Shown: piece by piece, positions 9,152-17,540 of the stretch
Position numbering within the stretch: the stretch's first letter is position 1
Layout of the letters: each line of letters starts with the position of its first letter
From: JBBQNJ01 sp038329845
GTDB lineage: Bacteria > Planctomycetota > Phycisphaerae > Tepidisphaerales > Tepidisphaeraceae
Assembly: GCA_038329845.1 (NCBI GenBank)
Contig: JBBQNJ010000008.1
Coordinates: 1-64,000 of the forward strand
Length of the DNA stretch: 64,000 nt
Reading direction: 5' to 3'
Program-made: the position numbers and the translations under genes
Notes under the pieces: generated by a model
Told to the model about the DNA's origin: nothing
Seen by the model: the letters and a program-made list of their open reading frames with translations, nothing else
Databases searched by the model: none

Positions 9152-10693
9152 ATGATCGACACCAGCACCCGAATCCTCGTAAAATTCGCCGCGTCGATGC
9201 CGCGCCAGGTCGGCGCTGTGGCGATTTTCGTCTCGTCCGAAAACCGCGCGCCGGGGGGCGGTGTCCTTGGCGATGCCGAGCGATCGGCGGCGAATCGCCT
9301 GATCGAGGCCGGACTGTTTCAGGGAAAATCGCGTGAAGTGGCAATCGGCATCGCTGATGGGGAGGACGGCGGGGAATCGGCGACGCGAGTGATGCTCGCC
9401 GGGCTGGGCGAGGCCAAGGACGTTTCGGCCGACCGATATCGCCAGGCGGCCGCAGCGCTGATCCGCACGGCACGGCGGCTGAAGATCACACGGATTACGA
9501 TGGTCATCGCCGCCGATCCACGGGTGATGCCGGCGGAGATCGGCGCTGCCCTGGCCACCGGCGCGTTGTTGGCGGGCTTCCAGTTCGACCGCTTCAAGGG
9601 CACCGGAACGAGCGGCGATGAAGAGCCGTCGCGTGACGAGATCGCCGTGACGCTGGTGGGCGAATCGGCGACGGCGCGCCCCGTTCGATCCGCGGTCGAT
9701 CGGGCGATCATCGTCGCCGACTCGCAGAATTACGCGCGAACGCTGGCGTGCCGGCCGGGTAACGACATCAATCCGCCGACGCTGGCCAATGAGGCGAAAA
9801 AGCTAGCGAAGGCCACCGGGTTGGCCGTGCGAGTGTTGGATGAGAAGGAGCTGGCGAAGCTGAAAATGGGCGGGATTCTTGCCGTCGGCGCTGGCAGCAA
9901 CGCCCCGCCGCGTCTGATCGTGCTGGAGCATCGGCCAGCCAAGGCCCGGGCGTCGTCGCACCCGTTGCTGGTCGTCGGCAAGAGCATCACCTTCGACACC
10001 GGGGGGATCTCGATCAAGCCGGCGGAAAAGATGGGCCGGATGATCTACGACAAATCCGGCGGCATGGCAGTGCTGGGGCTAATGGCCGCGGTGGCGCGGC
10101 TCAAGTTGCCGGTGCATGTGGTGGGGATTCTCAGCTCGGCGGAAAACCACGTCTCGGCCGATGCCTATCGGCCCGGGGACATCATTCGCATGTATAACGG
10201 CGTGACTGTCGAAGTGACCAACACCGACGCCGAGGGACGGCTGGTTCTTGGCGACGCCCTGGCATGGGGGATCGAAACCTACAAGCCCACGGCGGTGATC
10301 GACCTTGCGACGTTGACCGGCGGGGTGATCGTGGCGCTGGGACGCGAGATGGCTGGAGCGATGACCAATTCCGATGAGCTGATGACCCAGGTTCAGCGGG
10401 CGGCGGATCGCGCCGGGGAGAAAATCTGGCGGCTTCCGCTGGGCGATGAGCAGCGCGAACAGATCAAAAGCGATCACGCGGACATCGTCAACTCCGCGGG
10501 TCGAGAGGCTCATCCCCTCCAAGGTGGAGCGTTCCTCAGCTATTTTGTTCCTCGGGATAACTCCGTGCCCTGGGCCCACCTCGACATCGCCGGTCCCGCC
10601 GACACCGAAAAAGAAACCCCCCTGTACGCCAAGGGCGGTACGGGCTGGGGCGTGCGAACGCTGGTGGAATGGGCGGCTGCACAGGCCGAGTAA
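9152..10693 (+). CDS. pepA: Leucyl aminopeptidase (M17 family)
   Basis: A cytosolic dinuclear-metal aminopeptidase that removes N-terminal residues, especially Leu, from peptides. The 513-residue protein has a variable N-terminal domain (about 1-175) and the catalytic domain from YARTLACRPGNDINPPTL onward. Metal and catalytic residues are in VGKSITFDTGGISIKP and YDKSGGMAVLG, and the M17 signature NTDAEGRLVLGDAL starts at N357. The C-terminal GGAFLSYFVP and WAHLDIAGPAD are also conserved. Members of the family can act as hexamers and some bind DNA; nothing here speaks to that. ATG 9152 is where family similarity starts. Confidence 0.93.
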   Translation: MIDTSTRILVKFAASMPRQVGAVAIFVSSENRAPGGGVLGDAERSAANRLIEAGLFQGKSREVAIGIADGEDGGESATRVMLAGLGEAKDVSADRYRQAAAALIRTARRLKITRITMVIAADPRVMPAEIGAALATGALLAGFQFDRFKGTGTSGDEEPSRDEIAVTLVGESATARPVRSAVDRAIIVADSQNYARTLACRPGNDINPPTLANEAKKLAKATGLAVRVLDEKELAKLKMGGILAVGAGSNAPPRLIVLEHRPAKARASSHPLLVVGKSITFDTGGISIKPAEKMGRMIYDKSGGMAVLGLMAAVARLKLPVHVVGILSSAENHVSADAYRPGDIIRMYNGVTVEVTNTDAEGRLVLGDALAWGIETYKPTAVIDLATLTGGVIVALGREMAGAMTNSDELMTQVQRAADRAGEKIWRLPLGDEQREQIKSDHADIVNSAGREAHPLQGGAFLSYFVPRDNSVPWAHLDIAGPADTEKETPLYAKGGTGWGVRTLVEWAAAQAE

Positions 10694-10754
10694 AAATCAC
10701 ACGTTCGCGATGTTAATCCTCGCGGAATCCATTGATCCTGGCGCTGAGGCGGGT

Positions 10755-11258
10755 ATGACTTTGGTCATGCAAGTCATTGAAGCACTCAAGCAGCGTCGCA
10801 CCGTGCGGGTCTATCAGCGGCGGGAAATTTCACGGGAAATCCTCAGCGATTTGGTCGATTGCGCGCGGTTGGCGCCGACGGCGATGAACGAGCAGCCGTG
10901 GGAGTTCGTCATCGTGACCTCCGCCGACACCAAGCGGCGGATCGCCGAACTGATCCCGCACGCGCCGCAGACGGCGCAGGCGGCGGCGTGCGTGATCATT
11001 CTCTGTCGCCCGACGCAGTTCTACGTCGAGGACGGTGCCGCGGCGACCGATCATTTGTTGATCGCGGCGACGGCGCACGGGCTGGGATCATGCTGGGTGT
11101 CGGGAGAAAAGCAGCCCTACGCCGCCGACGTGGCCAAGCTGGTCAATGCCCCGGCGGGTCTAAAATTGTTCAGCGTGGTGGCGCTGGGATATCCGGATGA
11201 GACGCCGGTGAAGGAAAAGCGCGCCTTGAGCGATGTGCTGCACTGGGAAAAGCTCTGA
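10755..11258 (+). CDS. Nitroreductase-family FMN oxidoreductase
   Basis: A small (167-residue) FMN-dependent NAD(P)H oxidoreductase of the nitroreductase family. Seen are the N-terminal FMN-binding block ALKQRRTVRVYQRREIS, the LAPTAMNEQPWEFVIV segment and the C-terminal GLGSCWVSGEKQPYAADVAKL...VALGYPDE block. Such enzymes reduce nitro, quinone or enone compounds, or act in flavin and cofactor metabolism; the natural substrate is not predictable. ATG 10755 is preceded by GAGG at a suitable distance; ATG 10767 is an alternative. It lies about 60 bases after pepA on the same strand. Confidence 0.83.
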   Translation: MTLVMQVIEALKQRRTVRVYQRREISREILSDLVDCARLAPTAMNEQPWEFVIVTSADTKRRIAELIPHAPQTAQAAACVIILCRPTQFYVEDGAAATDHLLIAATAHGLGSCWVSGEKQPYAADVAKLVNAPAGLKLFSVVALGYPDETPVKEKRALSDVLHWEKL

Positions 11259-11367
11259 TTTTCCAGCCGAGGCGCGACGGCGAGCCCAGGACCCGCGCAG
11301 GGTCATCGGCTGTCGGAATCGGCTCATGCCTTCGCAACGCAGCGTCCGATAATGGGAGTGGAACCCC

Positions 11368-11850
11368 ATGCAAAGGACGCAAATGACTTCGAGCTGGAAG
11401 ATGGAAAACTGGCTGGCGCTGATGGCTGGCGGACTGATGCTGCTGGCGATGACCGGATGCCAGGGAACGACCTCGGTATTGCCCAATCCCGATCCGGCGT
11501 TGCGCCAACCGCCGGCGCGGTTCGCCGCCGACGCGGCCAAGCGCAGCTATCCCGCTTCAGCGCCCAAGGCCGGAGAAGCCACCGCCCGCGTGCGGATCGA
11601 CTATTTCCGCGACACGCTGGGTCTGGTGAATCTGAGCGATCACGACTGGACGAACATCGAAGTGTGGGTCAATGAAAAGTACGTCTGTTTCGTCCCCAAT
11701 GCGCCCAAGGGCCAGATGAAGACCCTCGATTTCCAGATGTTGTACGACACGAACGGACACTACCTGCCCACCAACGCCCTGAATGTGGAAAAAGTTGAAG
11801 TGCTGGTCGACGGCAAGATGTATAGCGTCTCTTCGCAACTGGCCGATTAA
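11368..11850 (+). CDS. Putative lipoprotein
   Basis: A 160-residue exported protein with a hydrophobic signal segment (about residues 14-30) ending in the lipobox LAMTGC, lipidated cysteine at position 31. After a Pro/Ala-rich linker the rest (ARVRIDYFRDTLGLVNLSDHDWTNIEVWVNEKYV...) looks like a small beta-sandwich, perhaps a carbohydrate- or surface-associated fold. I do not recognise a named family. GGAG lies about 9 bases before the ATG, and a GATAAT-like element lies just upstream of that. Function unknown. Confidence 0.7.
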   Translation: MQRTQMTSSWKMENWLALMAGGLMLLAMTGCQGTTSVLPNPDPALRQPPARFAADAAKRSYPASAPKAGEATARVRIDYFRDTLGLVNLSDHDWTNIEVWVNEKYVCFVPNAPKGQMKTLDFQMLYDTNGHYLPTNALNVEKVEVLVDGKMYSVSSQLAD

Positions 11851-11981
11851 TCGCAATCTATTCAAAACTGGCAGTGCGGACGGGCGAACAATAAGTCGCC
11901 CGTCCGCGTCCGCGCAGATTCAAGAAAACGCGGCGAGCCGATGTCGCTGGGCGCGGCGAGGGGTAGAATGACGATCCACCA

Positions 11982-13463
11982 ATGAGAATTTTGCTCGTGA
12001 AACCGGGGATTGCGTTGCCGTCGGTGCGCGGGCTGGCGCGGTTCTGGCAGTTAGAGCCGCTGGAGCTGGGGTATCTCGCCGCCGCAGCGCCGGGGCACGA
12101 ATACCGGGTACTGGACCTTCGGCTATCGAGCGAGAGATCGTTCGTGACGATGCTTCGGCGATTCCGTCCGGACCTGGTGGGGATCACCGCCTACAGCCAT
12201 GAGGCCGCGGCGATGAAGCGCCTGGCCCGAGCGGCCAAGCGACGATGCCCGCAAACCCGGGTCGTGGTCGGCGGCCATCACGCTACGGTGGCGCCAGAAG
12301 ACTGCAACGCCGAAGGCGTTGACTGGATCGTTCGCGGCGAGGGGTGTCTGGCGTTCCGCGCCTTGGTCGAAGCGATGTCGCGAGGCCAAAGCCCGAGCGG
12401 CATCGCCGGCCTGCTCAGCGCGGGCGCATCTTTCGACCCCGTCGCCGCGAATTGCTGGCCCGACTACCCCGACCCGGCGCGGCTCCCTATCCCGCGGCGA
12501 GACCTGTGGAACTGGCGGGATTATCACTGCGTTTGGGCGGGTGAGAATCCGCGGCCCTGGCAGGTGCTGTTCCCGCCCGTGGCGATGATGCGCACCAGCT
12601 ACGGCTGCCGGATGAAGTGTTCGTTTTGCATCGTGCCGACCCTCAGCGGCGGAGAGCATCGAGTGCGCCCGATCGACGCGGTCGTCGAGGAGTTAACGCA
12701 GATCGCCGCCGAACATGTCTATTTCGCGGACGATGAGAGTTTCCTGGACGAGTCGTACGCGATGGAATTGGCTGACGCGATCGAGCGGGCGAAAATCCAC
12801 AAGCGGTATTTTGCCTGGTCGCGCTCGACGACGATCCTGCGATCGCCGGAGGTGATCCGGCGCTGGCGCCGGATCGGTCTGGACGCGATTTTCGTCGGGT
12901 TCGAGAGCGGTTCGGACGAAGGTTTGCGGGCGATGAAAAAAGGGGCAACGGTCGCCGCCAATGCGCGGGCACATGCGCTGTTGCGTGACCTGGGGGTGGC
13001 CTGCCATGCCGCGTTCATGGTGCATGCCGAAGACGGCGAGGAACAATTCGCGCAGTTGCGGCGATGCCTCGAACAAATGCCCCCGGCACAGTGCAGCTTC
13101 ACGATCTGCACCCCGTCGCCGGGAACGGCCGATTACGAGCAGGCCCGCGGGCGAATCTGGGTGGATAACCCGCACGCGCTGCATGATTGCATGCACCCGC
13201 TGACGCCCACGGCCCTGCCGCTTCGCCGTTTTGGCGAGTTGTTCGGCGGACTGGTTCGCCTGGCGGCCAAGCGCAATCCCCTGCGACTTAAGCACCACCC
13301 GATCCGCCCATGGGAACTGATCCGCGCAATCCGGGCCGAACATCTCTACGCACGTTCGCTCGAGCGAATGCACCGCGATTTCCCGCGCGAACTGTGGAAC
13401 TGGCCGGGCACCACTCCCGCGGCTTCGCGTGCCGAACCACCCCGCATCGGGACCGCTCAATGA
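11982..13463 (+). CDS. B12-binding radical SAM protein
   Basis: A second cobalamin-binding/radical SAM enzyme (493 residues), distinct from the one at 2.2 kb. The N-terminal B12-type domain (MRILLVKPGIALPS, DLVGITAYSHEA, RVVVGGHHATVAPEDC, DWIVRGEG) is followed by a radical SAM barrel with CRMKCSFC at C209, C213 and C216, then FADDESFLDESYAMELADAI, GFESGSDEGLRAMKKG and FTICTPSPGTADYE. The BchE-like architecture fits methylases, cyclases and lipid-modifying enzymes. A TAGAAT element at 11964-11969 ends 12 bases before the ATG and no ribosome-binding site is evident. The substrate is unknown. Confidence 0.82.
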   Translation: MRILLVKPGIALPSVRGLARFWQLEPLELGYLAAAAPGHEYRVLDLRLSSERSFVTMLRRFRPDLVGITAYSHEAAAMKRLARAAKRRCPQTRVVVGGHHATVAPEDCNAEGVDWIVRGEGCLAFRALVEAMSRGQSPSGIAGLLSAGASFDPVAANCWPDYPDPARLPIPRRDLWNWRDYHCVWAGENPRPWQVLFPPVAMMRTSYGCRMKCSFCIVPTLSGGEHRVRPIDAVVEELTQIAAEHVYFADDESFLDESYAMELADAIERAKIHKRYFAWSRSTTILRSPEVIRRWRRIGLDAIFVGFESGSDEGLRAMKKGATVAANARAHALLRDLGVACHAAFMVHAEDGEEQFAQLRRCLEQMPPAQCSFTICTPSPGTADYEQARGRIWVDNPHALHDCMHPLTPTALPLRRFGELFGGLVRLAAKRNPLRLKHHPIRPWELIRAIRAEHLYARSLERMHRDFPRELWNWPGTTPAASRAEPPRIGTAQ

Positions 13464-13816
13464 AGCTTGGTGGTATCCGGTAGGCACCGGCATCCGGGCA
13501 CGCCACGGGAACGGCCGAAGATTCTGTCGAACGGTTTCACCAACCGGGCACCGCCGGAATATTCCGGAACGTCCCTTTCCGCACATGTAACTCTGCTTGG
13601 GCGACGAGGGAACGGTTCATCTGCCCAACAGGTTCATTACGCGACTTGGCGCAATTCTACGAGAATGGTAGATTCTTTCGCATCGGCAGGGCAAACCGGG
13701 TCGCAATCCTTTCTCGCGGCACGGGCCGGTTTATTTTCAGAAATTTGATCCGTTCGATTCGGTTTCCGCGGTGCGGAGGCCGACGGCGGATGGGCTTTGC
13801 GGGAAGGAGTCGCTTT
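13464..13816 (+). promoter_or_regulatory. 353-base gene-free stretch with a candidate promoter
   Basis: No convincing gene lies here. TTGGCG at 13646-13651 and TAGATT at 13669-13674 are separated by 17 bases and could be the promoter of the outer-membrane protein gene, giving a leader of about 135 bases. A five-base-pair hairpin, TCTAC/GTAGA, lies inside the spacer. The rest is unremarkable to me. Confidence 0.35.
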
Positions 13817-14467
13817 ATGTTGCGTCGTTTGACCTGTTTCGCTGTCTTGTTGATCTTGGCGGGAATTGTCCCCTCGCGGGCGTGGGCCGACGAGCCGAGG
13901 GCCGACGAGGCAACTTCGACCGCCAAGCCCGATCCGTGGGGCGGGAAGATGCATTTCCCTGTGGGATTGACCTACGTATCGGGTATTTATGATGTCGATG
14001 ATGCGTTCAAGAAAGACTACACATCGCGAGGGTACGGTTACGATTCGTTCGTCTGGCCAGTCGGACTGAGCTTCCAGCCGTATTGGGAATTCAATAACGG
14101 CTTAGGGATCGGGGCAAGCATCGGGCCAGTCGATGTGGGGGCGGTCTCCGGGTCGGGGGCGACGGAGGACACGTTCTTCGCCATCATTCCGATCGGCCTG
14201 GATCTGCGATACACGTTCTTCAACGACACCGACGTGGCGCCGTACGTCCGAGCCGGCGCGCGCTATCCGATCACTGCCGGGGACCTGGTGGAGAACGGAC
14301 AGATCGGGCTCTTCGGAGCCATCGGCGTCGAGTTCTTCCACACCCGCCCGGTCGGCTTCGGCATCGAGGCCTCTTACGACGATTCGAAGATCGACGTGGT
14401 AGACGGTGGATTCAAAGAAACGATCAAGCCGTATCAGTTCATGGTCACGCTGTTCATCGTTTTCTGA
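13817..14467 (+). CDS. Outer-membrane beta-barrel protein
   Basis: A 216-residue exported protein with a clear signal peptide (MLRRLTCFAVLLILAGIVPSRAWA) followed by alternating amphipathic beta-strands with many Gly and aromatic residues (FPVGLTYVSGIYDVD, FVWPVGLSFQPYWEFNNGLGIGASIG, AIIPIGLDLRYTFF, VAPYVRAGARYPI, FGAIGVEFFH, VGFGIEASYDDS). The end YQFMVTLFIVF, with a C-terminal Phe, is the usual barrel terminus recognised by the BAM machinery. This suggests a small eight-stranded OmpA/OmpW-like barrel. AAGGAG precedes ATG 13817 with a normal gap. Function unknown. Confidence 0.75.
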   Translation: MLRRLTCFAVLLILAGIVPSRAWADEPRADEATSTAKPDPWGGKMHFPVGLTYVSGIYDVDDAFKKDYTSRGYGYDSFVWPVGLSFQPYWEFNNGLGIGASIGPVDVGAVSGSGATEDTFFAIIPIGLDLRYTFFNDTDVAPYVRAGARYPITAGDLVENGQIGLFGAIGVEFFHTRPVGFGIEASYDDSKIDVVDGGFKETIKPYQFMVTLFIVF

Positions 14468-14840
14468 TTTGGGCCATGGAATGGAGAATGAGCAGACTGC
14501 GTAAGCGGGCAGTTCAGTTAAACATAGGTGCTGCCTCGTCGTAGCTCGGCGCTGAAGCACACGGCCCGGATGGCGGGCGAGGCCGAATTCTTTGGCCGCC
14601 GCCCGCCATTCGGACCTTTCGACGTCACCACAAATTTTCCTTATCCACAGGACTTGAATTCCGCCGACGACATCGGCACAATGGCGGATAATTCGCTCGC
14701 CGTCAGTGACGCGGGCGACTATTGATCATCGACCAATGGACTGGTCGATAGACCCATTTTCACCGTCGCTTCAATGCCGCGTCTGGCATCGCTCGCGGCG
14801 GCGGATCAAACGGGCCTGACAGGCTTAAGGACGGGCCAAC
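14468..14840. other. 373-base gene-free stretch before murA
   Basis: A 65-codon open frame at 14528-14725 has no recognisable similarity and no good ribosome-binding site, so I do not call it. The stretch contains one perfect DnaA-box 9-mer (TTATCCACA, 14641-14649), which may be coincidence, and the hairpin listed next. Confidence 0.5.
14728..14749. repeat. Perfect 8-bp hairpin upstream of murA
   Basis: ATCGACCA and TGGTCGAT are perfect complements around a 6-base loop, about 90 bases before the murA start. It is followed by CCCATTTT rather than a clean U-tract, so it is a weak terminator candidate. It could also be an operator. Confidence 0.45.
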
Positions 14841-16160
14841 ATGGACAGCTTTCTCATCCGCGGCGGACCCCGCCTCAAGGGAACCATCGAAATCTCGGGC
14901 AGCAAGAACAGCGCCTTGCCAATCATGGCGGCGTGTTTGCTCGCCGAAGGCGTGACGCGCCTGCACGGCGTGCCCCGACTGAGCGACATCGACTCGCAGA
15001 CTCACCTGCTGAGCCAACTGGGTTGCCATGTCTATCGACATGAGGTGGAGCCGGGAGTGGACAAGTCCGGCTCGTCGTTGCCGTCGCTCAACGGGCCGCT
15101 GGACATTGAAGTCCGCGACGAAAAGCACTGCACCGCCGAATACAACATCGTCAAGACGATGCGGGCGAGCATCTGCGTGCTGGGGCCGCTGCTGGCCAAG
15201 CGCAAGAAGGCGATCGTGTCGATCCCCGGCGGCTGCGCCATCGGCGACCGCCCGGTGGACCTGCATGTGCGCGGGTTGCAAAAGCTGGGGGCCGAGTTCC
15301 ATACGGAAAACGGTGACATCGTCGGCGAGGTGCGCGGTCGGCTCAAAGGCTGTCGTATGTACCTCGGCGGCGCGCAAGGCCCGACGGTGCTGGGGACGAT
15401 CAACGTCATGTGCGCCGCGGCGCTGGCCGAAGGCGAGACCGTGCTGGTGGGCGCGGCCTGCGAGCCGGAGGTGGTGGACTGCGCCAACCTGCTGAACAAG
15501 ATGGGGGCGAAGATCACCGGCTCGGGGACGCCGGAAATCCGCATCGAGGGCGTCGAGTCGCTGCGCGGCTGCGAGCATCGCGTGATCCCCGACCGCATCG
15601 AGTGCGGCACCTTCATGATTGCCGCGGCAATGACCAACGGCGAACTCGAGCTGCGTCATTGCAACCTCGATCACCTGGTGGCGGTGGTGGACCGGCTGGA
15701 AGAGGTCGGCGTGCGAATCTCGCGCGAGAACGGGACAATCTTCGTCAGTTCGTCGCGCCGGCTGAATCCCGTGGAGATGACGACCCAGCCGTATCCGGGC
15801 TTCCCCACCGACTTACAGGCGCAACTCATGGCGATGCTTTGCCTGACGGATGGGATCAGCGTGATCACCGAGCGGATATTCCCCGACCGGTTCCTGCACG
15901 TTGGGGAACTGAACCGCATGGGCGGCCGCATCCGCAAGGAAGGGGCGACGGCGGTGGTGCAAGGCGTCAAGGAACTGCAAAGTGCCAGCGTGATGGCCTC
16001 GGACCTTCGCGCCTCGGCGGCGCTGGTGCTGGCCGGCTTGGTCGCCAAGGGCACCACCCGCCTGGATCGGGTGTATCACATCGACCGCGGCTACGAAAAG
16101 ATCGAGAAAAAGCTGATCGCCGTCGGCGCGGATATCCAGCGGGTGAAGGAACCGAACTGA
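14841..16160 (+). CDS. murA: UDP-N-acetylglucosamine 1-carboxyvinyltransferase
   Basis: Catalyses the first committed step of peptidoglycan synthesis: transfer of enolpyruvate from PEP to UDP-GlcNAc. The 439-residue protein has the inside-out alpha/beta barrel family features: the catalytic Lys in SGSKNSALPIMAA (K22), the flexible loop IPGGCAIGDRPVDLH with the PEP-binding, fosfomycin-reactive Cys at C132, and later GPTVLGTINVM, PDRIECGTFMIAA, PGFPTDLQAQ and DLRASAALVLAGL. Cys rather than Asp at the loop predicts a fosfomycin-sensitive type. A short insert at about residues 67-85 is longer than in the E. coli enzyme. Its presence shows that this organism makes peptidoglycan precursors. Confidence 0.96.
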   Translation: MDSFLIRGGPRLKGTIEISGSKNSALPIMAACLLAEGVTRLHGVPRLSDIDSQTHLLSQLGCHVYRHEVEPGVDKSGSSLPSLNGPLDIEVRDEKHCTAEYNIVKTMRASICVLGPLLAKRKKAIVSIPGGCAIGDRPVDLHVRGLQKLGAEFHTENGDIVGEVRGRLKGCRMYLGGAQGPTVLGTINVMCAAALAEGETVLVGAACEPEVVDCANLLNKMGAKITGSGTPEIRIEGVESLRGCEHRVIPDRIECGTFMIAAAMTNGELELRHCNLDHLVAVVDRLEEVGVRISRENGTIFVSSSRRLNPVEMTTQPYPGFPTDLQAQLMAMLCLTDGISVITERIFPDRFLHVGELNRMGGRIRKEGATAVVQGVKELQSASVMASDLRASAALVLAGLVAKGTTRLDRVYHIDRGYEKIEKKLIAVGADIQRVKEPN

Positions 16161-16306
16161 AGCATGGCCTCGCGCGGACGTTGATCGCTGTACTCCTTTA
16201 GGTGGTTTCGGAACCGCATCTGCATCAGAAAACGGCGCAACTTTTGACCGTCGGTGTTGTCTGGAGAGACAATGCCACGGTCGTTCATGCGCCAAGTTGG
16301 ATCGGC

Positions 16307-17512
16307 TCAACCATACCGTCCGAAATGCTGAATCGCCGACATGATCAGGCGCATGGCGGTCAGGCGGGAGCCGTTGTTGATCGAGCCGGCGGTGGCGAAG
16401 TTCAGGCCGCGGTTTTCGCGGGCTTGGGAGAAGTCGCGCAGGAACTCGCGGACGATCCGCTCGCTCTGGTTGCGGCTGAGTGTGAACGGGGCCAGTTGCC
16501 CATCGATCACGGCATGGGGCAGGTGCTGACGGATTTGCGCGACGCTGAGCGTCGGGCCGAAGTTGGCACCGGTGAGGCGCAGCCGGCCGAGGATCGGCAA
16601 CAGGTGTCCCATTGCCGAGTCGGAATGCTGATAACGCCAATCGTGCGGGCCGGGGCTGTAGATGTCCCAGATGCCCTTAAGGACCGGATAGCCGAACAGT
16701 TCGTACATATCCGGCGTCATCAAACAGCAGTTGTCATCGGCGAACCCGAAACCGCGCGGAGAAGTGGCGGAAGTGAACCCGGCCTCGGCGTCGAGAACGG
16801 CGGCGATGGCGAGCATCGCCCGCAGGATCGTGTCGCTGAAGCGGCGGACCAGGTCGGGATTGTCCAGCACCAGCAGCAAAAAATCCTCGGCACCGTAGAT
16901 GCTGGTGGCGAAGGTGACCGGTCCGCGCTGCCCGCGATACAGCGGAGGCTTCACCCCCAGTGCCGTCAGTCGGGCCTTCTCGGCGTCCCAATTCCCCGGC
17001 AGGAGGAAATCCCGCATCCGCTCGATGCGTCGCTCGACGCGATCCAGCAACGCCGTCAGTTCATCCTCGCCGTGCGCCGACTGTTCCAACCACCACGAGC
17101 GGTCGTGCCAGACGTTCACGGCCTCGAATACATCGTGCAGCCCCTTGACCGACGGATATTGCCGCGCGGGATCCGCCGGCTTCTCGTTCAACAGCCGCCG
17201 TCCGACGATCCTTTCGGATAAATCGTTGTATTTGCGGTTCAGGTCCAGCCGCCACGGCTCATCGTGGTCGTAGCGCCAGTAATCTTCGGGGATGCCCAGT
17301 TCATCGTAGACGCATTCGCCCGTAAGGATCACGCCCAGCGGGCACTGGGGGATGGCGGGTCCGAACGGATCGGCCTTGGCGACGGCCTGATCGGCCCAGA
17401 ACCGCTCTAGATCGACCGGCGCCAAGCCTCCGTGCGATTCGGTCTCGCGCAGGAGCCATCGCACCTTCGCATCGGCATCATCGCAAGCGGGATCATCGGG
17501 GATCAAAGACAT
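16307..17512 (-). CDS. Uroporphyrinogen decarboxylase-like (URO-D superfamily) protein
   Basis: A 401-residue protein with URO-D/cobalamin methyltransferase-like TIM barrel features in its C-terminal half: GPVTFATSIYGAEDFLLLVLDNPDLVRRFSDT, FADDNCCLMTPDMYELFGYPVLKGIWD, DSAMGHLLPILGRL and the NFGPTLSVAQIRQHLPHAVIDGQLAP block. The N-terminal RQAGR-type motif of true heme-pathway HemE is absent, so it is more likely a member of the broad, mostly uncharacterised group related to MtaA/MtbA-type methyltransferases. It starts 28 bases after the nuoN stop on the same strand and may be transcribed with the complex I genes, but no functional link is known. Confidence 0.65.
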   Translation of the reverse strand: MSLIPDDPACDDADAKVRWLLRETESHGGLAPVDLERFWADQAVAKADPFGPAIPQCPLGVILTGECVYDELGIPEDYWRYDHDEPWRLDLNRKYNDLSERIVGRRLLNEKPADPARQYPSVKGLHDVFEAVNVWHDRSWWLEQSAHGEDELTALLDRVERRIERMRDFLLPGNWDAEKARLTALGVKPPLYRGQRGPVTFATSIYGAEDFLLLVLDNPDLVRRFSDTILRAMLAIAAVLDAEAGFTSATSPRGFGFADDNCCLMTPDMYELFGYPVLKGIWDIYSPGPHDWRYQHSDSAMGHLLPILGRLRLTGANFGPTLSVAQIRQHLPHAVIDGQLAPFTLSRNQSERIVREFLRDFSQARENRGLNFATAGSINNGSRLTAMRLIMSAIQHFGRYG

Positions 17513-17540
17513 CGATGCGGCTCCATTCGCAGGGAGTGCC

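Noticed and set aside
14641..14649. Perfect DnaA box TTATCCACA upstream of murA, suggesting an origin
   Set aside because: Only one box, no AT-rich unwinding region, no dnaA/dnaN genes nearby; a single 9-mer is expected about once by chance in a window of this size.
14528..14725. 65-codon plus-strand open frame between the outer-membrane protein and murA
   Set aside because: No ribosome-binding site, no recognisable family pattern and unremarkable composition.
16307..17512. Calling the URO-D-like protein HemE (heme biosynthesis)
   Set aside because: The substrate-binding N-terminal motif of HemE is missing and the neighbourhood is not heme-related.
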